Shown one piece after another: positions 1 to 4,947 of a stretch of 6,900 nucleotides of DNA. This DNA is from an uncultured Actinomycetes bacterium (GTDB lineage Bacteria > Actinomycetota > Coriobacteriia > Coriobacteriales > RUG844), in the NCBI GenBank assembly GCA_900313875.1, contig OMSY01000140.1:1-6900 (forward strand), given 5' to 3'. The translations under genes were made by a program, and so were the position numbers. Numbering within the stretch: the first letter of the stretch is position 1; each line of letters begins with the position of its first letter. The notes beneath the pieces are model-generated. The model was not told where the DNA came from and ran no database searches. It saw nothing but the letters and a program-made list of their open reading frames with translations.

Positions 1-7
1 GACCCAT
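1..7 (-). CDS. Possible first codons of a gene beyond the left edge
   Basis: Read leftward, an ATG at 7-5 is followed by one more codon (GGT) before the window ends. It sits directly after an excellent Shine-Dalgarno stretch, GGAGGAGG (minus strand, 16-9), though the spacing from the core GGAGG to ATG is short, about 4 nt. All other genes here run in the same direction, and a terminator plus a possible promoter lie upstream, so a leftward gene starting here is reasonable. Nothing can be said about its product. The true start could also be a codon further left. Confidence 0.3.
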
Positions 8-52
8 CCCTCCTCCGGACATGCATCGTATCCTCGGAGGAGACATGTCCGG
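8..52 (-). promoter_or_regulatory. Candidate SD/anti-SD translational switch
   Basis: Two mutually exclusive pairings are visible on the minus strand. In one, CCGGACATG (52-44) pairs perfectly with CATGTCCGG (23-15) over 9 bp and leaves most of the purine-rich SD (14-8) single stranded. In the other, CTCCTCCG (42-35), which lies in the loop of the first stem, pairs perfectly with CGGAGGAG (17-10) over 8 bp and buries the SD. The two helices share positions 15-17, so only one can form fully. This layout is typical of leaders that control ribosome access. That it acts this way is inference, as the downstream gene lies outside the window. Confidence 0.35.
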
Positions 53-362
53 CTATCGGCAGCGCGCACCATGTCGGCACGATACTGCGACCAGCCATAG
101 GGGATTGTGCATCGAAACACACGATGCAGCCACCTGGTAGTCGCCAACGTGCCCCTGTCACATCCGAACGGCAAGGCTGTGAAAGCATCCCGGCCCGCCC
201 TACTGGCCAGCCAGCCAGCCGCCCGCCGAAACCGCCGTTCCAAGCCGTCCCGACGCATCAAGGGCGGGCACGGGGCCGGACCCCCGTACCCGCCCGCCAG
301 CCCGTCGCACCAGCCTCGTCCCACGACATCGGGGACAATGCCACGGGACTCTTCCGATAGGC
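51..362 (-). ncRNA. Candidate structured leader RNA, minus strand
   Basis: This stretch has no convincing protein gene but can fold into a multi-stem RNA. A closing helix pairs 354-360 with 53-59 (7 bp, CTATCGG with CCGATAG). Inside are a 14-bp hairpin (295-262), a helix 240-234 with 172-166 (7 bp plus two further G-U pairs on the minus strand only), a hairpin 128-122 with 114-108 (7 bp, 7-nt loop) and a short one at 336-332 with 322-318 (5 bp, 9-nt loop). It lies between a possible promoter and an SD-ATG. I looked for TPP, FMN, cobalamin, SAM, T-box, RNase P and tmRNA core motifs and saw none. In DNA this GC-rich some stems arise by chance, so confidence is modest. Confidence 0.3.
262..295 (-). 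other. Strong 14-bp RNA hairpin with strand-specific G-U pair
   Basis: GGGCGGG (262-268) pairs with CCCGCCC (289-295), and ACGGGG (270-275) pairs with CCCCGT (282-287), leaving a 6-nt loop at 276-281. The one non-Watson-Crick position joins 269 and 288. In a minus-strand transcript it is a G-U wobble, while in a plus-strand transcript it would be C-A. The helix is therefore unbroken only in RNA made leftward, which fits the direction of the surrounding genes. There is no U-tract beside it, so it is not an intrinsic terminator. Confidence 0.6.
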
Positions 363-364
363 TT

Positions 365-402
365 TGGACATCAACAGGATGTCCACAACATATTGTGTCC
401 AC
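365..402. repeat. Inverted repeat with nearby TGTCCAC repeats
   Basis: TGGACATC (365-372) and GATGTCCA (378-385) form a perfect 8-bp dyad with a 5-nt spacer. TGTCCAC occurs at 380-386 and again at 396-402, with a short CACAA/TTGTG dyad between the copies (386-399). The half-site core GGACAT...ATGTCC recurs in the unrelated dyad at 15-52. The stretch is less GC-rich than its surroundings and lies just downstream of a possible leftward promoter, so it could be an operator or the first hairpin of the leader. No specific binding protein can be named. Confidence 0.45.
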
Positions 403-410
403 TGGTCAGA

Positions 411-439
411 AATATCCCTGCACTTGGTGATTTCCCCAA
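411..439 (-). promoter_or_regulatory. Possible promoter for the leftward leader
   Basis: On the minus strand TTGGGG (439-434) and GATATT (416-411) are separated by 17 nt and resemble -35 and -10 elements of a housekeeping promoter, each with mismatches. It lies after the terminator of the purC unit and before the structured leader, in the least GC-rich part of the intergenic region. Transcription would begin near 404. The boxes are weak individually; position and spacing are the main support. Confidence 0.3.
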
Positions 440-521
440 TCCGGTCCCGGAAAAGAGTGTATGATTGCAGAGGTTGAAACGTCGCATGTACACACCAGTG
501 CATCGGAACATCAACGCATGG

Positions 522-556
522 AAAATCCCTCTGGTTGCCTTGGCCAGAGGGATTTT
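522..556 (-). terminator. Intrinsic terminator of the purC unit, probably bidirectional
   Basis: A perfect 13-bp stem pairs 522-534 (AAAATCCCTCTGG) with 544-556 (CCAGAGGGATTTT), with a 9-nt loop. It begins 53 nt after the stop codon of the last gene of the purC unit. Leftward transcripts would end in UUUU at the stem base. Rightward transcripts have the better tract, five T then CC then TTT, so the element could stop transcription from both sides. It is the clearest terminator in the window. Confidence 0.85.
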
Positions 557-609
557 TCCTTTGCGGTTCCATGCGGCGGGAAAGGACTGACGGGACAGCA
601 CGCCCGAGG

Positions 610-1221
610 TCACTTCTTGGAGGCTTGCTCCTCTTCCTCCTCGATCTCCTTGGCCACCGCATCGGCCTTCTTCTTGTTGCCGCCGAACAGCCCCCCACGT
701 GCGGCCTTCTCAGCCTTCTTCTGAGCACGCTCCTCCGCGATCTTGGCGTCGTAGCGCCGCTTCTGGGCGACGGTCATGTTGTTCATCTGCCGTTCGAACT
801 GCTTGCGTATGGGGCGGCAGAACTTGAACTCGATGAAGACGGCAGCCGCCAGCATGATGTAGGCGAGCACGAGCGTGACCGTGCCTGCCGTTGCGAGCGT
901 GCCACCACGCGGCGCGAGCACGACGTATGCACCGGTGCAGAGGGCGGTGAGGATCATGAGGGTCCACCACACCTTGCGCCATTTCTTGTACACGGGGTCC
1001 TGCGGACCACCCGAGGCGTAGATGCGGGAACGGTCCTCCTTGCGGCGCTCGCTAGCCTCCTTGCGCTTCTGTTCCTTGGTCTTGTTCGTAGACGAGGACT
1101 GAACGCGGACGCCCTCGGATGCCTTGCGCTTGGGCTTCGCGGATGCCGCGGACTTCTTCGTCTTTCCACCATGGTCAAGGTCCGGGTTGTAACGTTCGTT
1201 CATGGGGTTTCTCTGAGCCAT
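610..1221 (-). CDS. Two-TM membrane protein with charged termini, DUF-like
   Basis: A 203-residue protein of unknown function. Residues 1-80 are hydrophilic and rich in Lys, Arg and Ser. Two hydrophobic segments follow at about 83-103 and 109-133 with a short APRGG turn, giving a hairpin in the membrane with both ends probably cytoplasmic. The C-terminal 70 residues are charged and probably helical, basic first (QKKAEKAARGG) and ending in a run of glutamates (EIEEEEEQ) before SKK. The ATG at 1221 is preferred over a GTG at 1227 because GGAAGGAG (1236-1229) lies 7 nt upstream of it. It starts 2 nt after the purC stop, so it is almost certainly co-transcribed and translationally coupled with purC, and it is followed by the terminator. 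Nothing in the sequence ties it to purine synthesis. Small two-TM proteins of this layout are common in actinobacteria and are mostly uncharacterised. Confidence 0.85.
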   Translation of the reverse strand: MAQRNPMNERYNPDLDHGGKTKKSAASAKPKRKASEGVRVQSSSTNKTKEQKRKEASERRKEDRSRIYASGGPQDPVYKKWRKVWWTLMILTALCTGAYVVLAPRGGTLATAGTVTLVLAYIMLAAAVFIEFKFCRPIRKQFERQMNNMTVAQKRRYDAKIAEERAQKKAEKAARGGLFGGNKKKADAVAKEIEEEEEQASKK

Positions 1222-1223
1222 CG

Positions 1224-2105
1224 TCACACTCCTTCCGGGACAAACGTCTCGCCAGTGATGAGCTCATAGGCCGCTATGTACTTCTCACTCGTCCTCCGGA
1301 TGACCTCCGCGGGCAGGTGCGGCGGGTTGCCCGTGCGATCCCAGTTGGCGGTCAGCCAATCGCGCACGTACTGCTTGTCGAAACTCGGCTGCGCACCACC
1401 CGGCTCGTAGGTGTCCTGAGGCCAGAACCGCGATGAATCCGGGGTGAGCACCTCGTCAGCGAGGATGATCTTGCCGTCGACCCGGCCGAACTCGAACTTG
1501 GTGTCCGCGATGATGATGCCGTTCTGCAGCGCATGGGCGGCGGCTTTCTCGTAGATACGCACCGAGAGGTCGCGGAGCGCTGCAGCATCCTCCTCGCCCA
1601 CGATCGAGGCAAGCCGGTCGAAATCGATGTTCTCATCATGGTCGCCGATCTCGGCCTTGGTCGAGGGAGTGAACATCGTCTCCGGCAGCTTGGCGGACTC
1701 GAGCAGACCTGCAGGCAGGGGGTAGCCGTTGACGGTCTGGCTGCTGGCATACTCACGCCACCCGCTCCCCGACAGGTAGCCGCGGACGATGCACTCCGCC
1801 GGGAACATCTCGGCCTTGCGCACGAGCATGAACCGCCCAGCCAGCTTGTCGGCATAGGGCTTGAACGTGTCGGGCAGGTCGGCGACGTCGGCGGACACGA
1901 GATGGTTGTCGACCGTATCCGCAAGCAGGTTGAACCAGAAGAGGGACAGACGGGTGAGGACCTCGCCCTTGTGCGGGATCTCATCGGGGAGGATGTAGTC
2001 GAAAGCGGAGATGCGGTCGGATGCCACGAAGAGCAGGAGCTCGCCAAGGTCGTACAGGTCGCGCACCTTGCCCTGGGAAGTGGGCTTGATAGGGATCGTT
2101 GACAC
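1224..2105 (-). CDS. purC: Phosphoribosylaminoimidazole-succinocarboxamide synthase (SAICAR synthase)
   Basis: PurC joins CAIR and aspartate using ATP to make SAICAR in de novo purine synthesis, in the cytosol. The protein is 293 residues and matches the longer yeast-ADE1-like form, not the ~240-residue enterobacterial one. Visible family features are the N-terminal QGKVRDLYDLG nucleotide-binding segment (11-21), VASDRISAFD (27-36), the first family signature around FPAECIVRGYLSGSGW (101-116) and the second at IIADTKFEFG (198-207), then LADEVLTPDSSRFW (215-228). I chose the GTG at 2105 because AAAGGAAG lies 6 nt upstream and a good -10 box at 2140-2145 would start the transcript near 2134. 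The in-frame ATG at 2129 would then have almost no leader, and the one at 2180 would lie upstream of the promoter. It is followed 2 nt later by the two-TM gene. The protein looks complete and typical. Confidence 0.97.
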   Translation of the reverse strand: MSTIPIKPTSQGKVRDLYDLGELLLFVASDRISAFDYILPDEIPHKGEVLTRLSLFWFNLLADTVDNHLVSADVADLPDTFKPYADKLAGRFMLVRKAEMFPAECIVRGYLSGSGWREYASSQTVNGYPLPAGLLESAKLPETMFTPSTKAEIGDHDENIDFDRLASIVGEEDAAALRDLSVRIYEKAAAHALQNGIIIADTKFEFGRVDGKIILADEVLTPDSSRFWPQDTYEPGGAQPSFDKQYVRDWLTANWDRTGNPPHLPAEVIRRTSEKYIAAYELITGETFVPEGV

Positions 2106-2111
2106 GGGAAA

Positions 2112-2119
2112 CTTCCTTT
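2112..2119 (-). promoter_or_regulatory. Ribosome binding site that decides the purC start
   Basis: AAAGGAAG on the minus strand lies 6 nt before the GTG at 2105, an ideal distance. It falls inside the reading frame that would be used by the upstream ATG at 2129, so it supports the shorter purC protein. The ATG at 2129 has only a weaker AAGGCGAG in front. Confidence 0.65.
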
Positions 2120-2139
2120 CAAAAGACATAGCTCGCCTT

Positions 2140-2145
2140 ATTGTA
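2140..2145 (-). promoter_or_regulatory. purC promoter -10 box
   Basis: TACAAT on the minus strand matches the TATAAT consensus at five of six positions, in the gap between the kinase gene and purC. No good -35 hexamer is seen at 16-18 nt (GATACG at 17 nt), so it may depend on an activator. The dyad and direct repeats at 2168-2196 lie where such a protein could bind. Predicted transcription start is near 2134-2133, giving a leader of about 28 nt to the GTG. Confidence 0.5.
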
Positions 2146-2167
2146 CGTGAAAACCACCCCAGCGTAT

Positions 2168-2196
2168 CACGCTTGGGCACAAGCGTGTGGAAGCGT
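2168..2196 (-). promoter_or_regulatory. Dyad and 10-bp-spaced repeats upstream of purC
   Basis: CACGCTTG (2168-2175) and CAAGCGTG (2180-2187) form a perfect 8-bp stem with a 4-nt loop. AAGCGT occurs at 2181-2186 and again at 2191-2196, exactly 10 bp apart. The cluster lies about 35 to 62 nt upstream of the predicted purC transcription start. The stem could help end kinase transcripts, but no T-run follows it. The 10-bp direct repeat fits the general way OmpR-family regulators bind, and such a regulator is encoded next door. That link is inference. Confidence 0.4.
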
Positions 2197-2229
2197 TCCG
2201 CACAGGGCGGCCGTCTGGGAACGACGTCC

Positions 2230-3972
2230 CTACCAGCGACCGTCTTTGTTCTGCTTCACAATCTTCTCGCGTGCCGCCTTCTGGCGTGCTGCCTTCTGCC
2301 TGGCAGCCCTCTGTTCACGCGCCGCCTTCTGCTTGGCAGCCCTCTCCTCACGGTCCATCCTCTGACGCGAGGACGCCTCATCCGCCCTTTCCTGGCCCTT
2401 GGTCCTCACGATCGCCCGCCCGGGAGACAGATGGATCATGTTCGCTATGCCCTTCGTCGGCTTGTACGGCTCCTCGCAATGCAAGGGAATATACAAGCTG
2501 AACGTGGTACCCTCCCCGAGCACGCTCGCGACCTCGACATGTCCGCTGTGATATGCGGCGATCTGCTGCACCACGGCAAGCCCGACACCCAGGCCTCCCG
2601 ACGCACGCTCCCGGCCCGCATCGGCACGCCAGAACCGCGTGAACACCTTCTCGCAATCCTCCGGGGCGATGCCGATGCCGTTGTCACTCACGCTGATGAC
2701 GCCCATGTTCTCGACCGCACGCACCTCCACGACGATCCTCCCCCCGTGCTCGCGGTTGTAGCGCACGGCGTTCGAGATGAGGTTCGCGGTAGCCTGACGG
2801 ATCATGTCGGCATCGCCGTCCACGATGACCGGCTCCCCATCCGTGACGAAGGCATGGGTGATTCCCGCCTCATCGAGCAGGGCCTCATGATTCATGAAGA
2901 GCCCCCGTATGAGCTCGGTGAGGTCGATTCGCTGCTCCTTGAAGGGAATCGCACCACTCTCGTAACGTGAGAGGTTGAGCAGGGCATCGACCAGACGCTT
3001 GAGCCGTCTGGTCTCCGAGTCGATGGACGCCAGCCGTTCCTCATCTGCAGGGAACACCCCGTCGATGATGGCCTCGACCGTCGCCTGTATGCCCATGAGC
3101 GGGGTACGCAGCTCATGGGCGACATCGGCGGTGAGCCTGCGCTCGCGCTCACGGTCCATCTCGATGGAGTCGGCCATCGAGTCGAACGAAGCGCCCAGCT
3201 GCGACAGCTCGTCATCACCGGACATGTTCGTGCGGGCGCTCATGTCCCCGCTCTTGAGCTTCCGCACCGTCTCGGCGATGTGATGCACCGGCTCGAGCAT
3301 CCAACGGCTCGAGGCATAGCCCACGAGCGCCGCGAACGCCGCGGCGATGAACGCCGCGTAGATGATGGCGCGGGAGGTGCTGTCCCTGTAGGCGATGTCA
3401 GCCAGGGAAAGGGCCCTGTCGCTAGGGTAGGCCCAGAAGGACAGGGTCCCCACCTGCCGTCCCTCGACGGTGATGCCCTTCGAGACGACCAGCTCCTTGT
3501 CCTCATCGTCACCCGGCTCGTCGCTCACCGAGGTCATCATGTCGAGGTCATCGTAGATGACCGTCCCCTCGGCATCATGGACCTGCATGCCGAGCGCAGG
3601 GTAGACGATATGCGGCGGAGCCGAACCCGAGAGCCCATCCTCGGTGAACCCACCCTGCTCGATGTAGCTGTCCGCCAGCTTGGTGGCCGTGGCCTCGGCA
3701 AGCCGGTTCACGCTCTCGTTGGTGTACTTCTCGAACTGACTGTTCCAGATATACCCCAGGATGCAGGCGGCGATGATGGCCGTCATCGCCGCGGTCATGA
3801 TGAAGGCGAGCACGAGACGTGCTGCAAACGGGATATGCAACCCCTGCCGAGCGCTGTCCCGGCGGAGCCGCTCCTGATGCCCGTGCGCCGTCTGCGTCCC
3901 GTCCGTCTCCGCCCGCTCGCGCTCGATTACCTCCTCGACATCCTTGTCGACATGCCTGAGCTGCTCGGTCAT
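2230..3972 (-). CDS. Membrane sensor histidine kinase, OmpR-partner type
   Basis: A 580-residue sensor kinase that should autophosphorylate and pass phosphate to the regulator encoded just upstream. In order: a hydrophilic N-terminus (1-48), TM1 (about 50-76), an external sensor region (77-200) with an acidic stretch SDEPGDDEDKE (150-160), TM2 (about 201-219), HAMP linker (222-275), the dimerisation helix with DVAHELRTP and phospho-acceptor His286, then the ATPase domain with N-box NLISNAVRYN (397-406), G1 DNGIGI (430-435), F-box FTRFWRAD (444-451) and G2 GGLGVGLA (459-466). All catalytic motifs are present. The catalytic part ends near residue 500. An extra 80-residue tail follows, of which the last ~55 are rich in Lys, Arg, Gln and Ala with an 11-residue repeat. 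That tail is not normal for the family. The start is 3 nt after the regulator's stop, with AGGGG upstream in the regulator's last codons, so the two are coupled. The signal sensed is unknown. Confidence 0.95.
   Translation of the reverse strand: MTEQLRHVDKDVEEVIERERAETDGTQTAHGHQERLRRDSARQGLHIPFAARLVLAFIMTAAMTAIIAACILGYIWNSQFEKYTNESVNRLAEATATKLADSYIEQGGFTEDGLSGSAPPHIVYPALGMQVHDAEGTVIYDDLDMMTSVSDEPGDDEDKELVVSKGITVEGRQVGTLSFWAYPSDRALSLADIAYRDSTSRAIIYAAFIAAAFAALVGYASSRWMLEPVHHIAETVRKLKSGDMSARTNMSGDDELSQLGASFDSMADSIEMDRERERRLTADVAHELRTPLMGIQATVEAIIDGVFPADEERLASIDSETRRLKRLVDALLNLSRYESGAIPFKEQRIDLTELIRGLFMNHEALLDEAGITHAFVTDGEPVIVDGDADMIRQATANLISNAVRYNREHGGRIVVEVRAVENMGVISVSDNGIGIAPEDCEKVFTRFWRADAGRERASGGLGVGLAVVQQIAAYHSGHVEVASVLGEGTTFSLYIPLHCEEPYKPTKGIANMIHLSPGRAIVRTKGQERADEASSRQRMDREERAAKQKAAREQRAARQKAARQKAAREKIVKQNKDGRW
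2291..2353 (-). repeat. Tandem 33-bp repeat in the kinase tail
   Basis: Two 30-nt units at 2291-2320 and 2324-2353 match at 26 of 30 positions with a period of 33 bp. They encode the 11-residue unit seen as REERAAKQKAA and REQRAARQKAA. A partial third unit, RQKAAREK, follows nearer the stop codon. The period is a multiple of three, so copy number can change without a frameshift. Confidence 0.8.
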
Positions 3973-3975
3973 TCC

Positions 3976-4734
3976 CTAGCCCCTGGTGCCGCCCAGCATG
4001 TCGTCTATCTCGAGGGAAACGGGCTGGGTGTCATGTGGAATCTCGAATCGGTATCCGACGCCATGTACGGTATACAGCCACTTCGGACTCCGCGGGTCGT
4101 CCCCCAGCTTGGCACGGAGGTTCTTGATATGGCTGTCGATAGTGCGTTCATACCCCTCGAAATCATAGCCGAGTACCTTCTCGACGAGCTCCATGCGCGA
4201 GTAGACGCGCCCCGGGTAACGGGACAACGTCGTGAGGAGCTTGAACTCGCTTGCAGTGAGGTCGACCTCCTTGCCCTGCACAAGCACCTTGTGACCCGAG
4301 ATGTCGATGACGAGGTCGCCGAACTCGAGAATCTCACGCTGGGGTTCGGTGTCGATATGGGCGCGGCGCAGAAGCGCTCGGACACGTGCCACGAGCTCCC
4401 TCGGCGAGAAGGGCTTGACGAGGTAGTCGTCGGCACCGAGCTCGAGGCCAATGATACGGTCCTCGACCTCGCCCTTCGCCGTGAGCATGATGATGGGGCA
4501 ATCGGACTTGTCCCGAATCGCCCGGCAGACCCGCTCTCCTGACACGCGTGGAAGCATGAGATCGAGGATCACCAGGTCGAAGGAGCGCTTCGCGAACTCG
4601 TCGAGGGCAACCTGCCCATCACCCGCCATCGTGACCCAGTAGTTCTCACGCTCAAGATATGCGGCTACTGCATCCCTGATGGCCTTCTCGTCCTCGACCA
4701 ACAGGATACGGCGCGTCTCGGAACCGGCATTCAT
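3976..4734 (-). CDS. OmpR/PhoB-family response regulator
   Basis: A 252-residue DNA-binding regulator, the cognate partner of the kinase that follows 3 nt later. The receiver domain (about 9-124) has the acidic pocket VEDE (13-16, Asp15), phospho-acceptor Asp58 in LVILDLMLP, the switch Thr85 in IIMLTAK and Lys107 in YLVKPFS. The winged-helix domain (about 135-232) shows LTASEFKLL (159-167), the recognition-helix segment YERTIDSHIKNLRAKLG and the terminal GVGYRF (225-230). Length is usual for the family, with about 20 extra residues at the end. The ATG at 4734 has GAGGAGG (4745-4739) just upstream. An 8-bp dyad (4751-4772) sits directly before this SD and might serve as an autoregulatory operator or a leader hairpin. 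Target genes cannot be read from the sequence, so I give no symbol. Confidence 0.96.
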   Translation of the reverse strand: MNAGSETRRILLVEDEKAIRDAVAAYLERENYWVTMAGDGQVALDEFAKRSFDLVILDLMLPRVSGERVCRAIRDKSDCPIIMLTAKGEVEDRIIGLELGADDYLVKPFSPRELVARVRALLRRAHIDTEPQREILEFGDLVIDISGHKVLVQGKEVDLTASEFKLLTTLSRYPGRVYSRMELVEKVLGYDFEGYERTIDSHIKNLRAKLGDDPRSPKWLYTVHGVGYRFEIPHDTQPVSLEIDDMLGGTRG

Positions 4735-4750
4735 CGTTCCTCCTCAACGA

Positions 4751-4772
4751 CGATGGCCCATGAAGGCCATCG
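4751..4772. repeat. 8-bp dyad just before the regulator's RBS
   Basis: CGATGGCC (4751-4758) and GGCCATCG (4765-4772) are perfect inverted copies with a 6-nt spacer, CATGAA. The element ends 5 nt before the SD of the response-regulator gene. There is no T-run on either side, so it is unlikely to be a terminator. It may be an operator, or a hairpin in the leader that affects translation. A second, looser pair in the same gap, CGGTACCA (4771-4778) and TGGTACCG (4843-4850), is also inverted. Confidence 0.5.
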
Positions 4773-4947
4773 GTACCAAATGTTCTGGAAAGGACAGCCC
4801 AGCTGCCCGCAAGGTGACCTTGTCGCCTTGATGTGCACCCCATGGTACCGCACATCGGCGCCTCGGGGTGGCAAGCGCCACGCAACCGCAAACTATTGTG
4901 GGAATCGTGGCCCTATCCCACTCGGCCCCTGCGGCAACCCGCTCCGC
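4773..4947 (-). other. Intergenic gap between lipoprotein and regulator genes
   Basis: This stretch, together with the dyad next to it, separates two leftward genes. I find no convincing -10/-35 pair on the minus strand. Two inverted repeats could form weak hairpins after the lipoprotein stop: GTGGGA (4898-4903) with TCCCAC (4916-4921), and GTGGC (4867-4871 region) with GCCAC nearby. Neither is followed by a proper T-run. Whether the regulator gene has its own promoter or is read from upstream cannot be decided from sequence alone. Confidence 0.4.

Noticed and set aside
203..222. Short CCAG/GCC tandem run
   Set aside because: Only about three imperfect copies in GC-rich DNA, with no sign of a functional repeat array. 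No CRISPR-like repeats are present in the window.
379..387. DnaA-box-like sequence ATGTCCACA
   Set aside because: It is one mismatch from the actinobacterial box TTGTCCACA, but a single near-match without a cluster of true boxes or replication genes does not support an origin.
107..430. Plus-strand open frame of 107 codons in the left intergenic region
   Set aside because: There is no RBS, and the composition is dominated by Pro, Arg, Ser and Ala with no predicted fold. It passes through the strong hairpin and is open because of GC content.
258..728. Minus-strand open frame of 156 codons crossing the purC-unit terminator
   Set aside because: It overlaps the end of the two-TM gene in another frame and reads through the 13-bp terminator. 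The sequence is arginine-rich and unlike any family I know.
535..1269. Plus-strand open frame of 244 codons with hydrophobic stretches
   Set aside because: It is antisense to the two-TM protein, which has a good RBS and coupling to purC, and it crosses the terminator hairpin. The hydrophobic leucine runs mirror codons of the charged tail on the other strand.
2168..2187. Hairpin after the kinase gene as an intrinsic terminator
   Set aside because: The 8-bp stem is perfect but lacks a following T-tract, and its position upstream of the purC -10 box makes an operator equally likely.
2011..2970. Plus-strand open frame of 319 codons over the kinase and purC start
   Set aside because: It overlaps conserved kinase motifs on the opposite strand and the purC promoter, and has no recognisable domain.
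3115..4542. Long plus-strand open frame (475 codons) across the kinase and regulator genes
   Set aside because: It runs antisense to two clearly recognised genes. Its translation is rich in Arg, Gly, His and Val with no domain, as expected from a GC-rich shadow frame.
4867..4921. Hairpins after the lipoprotein stop codon as an intrinsic terminator
   Set aside because: The stems are only 5-6 bp and no T-run follows on the minus strand, so termination cannot be claimed.
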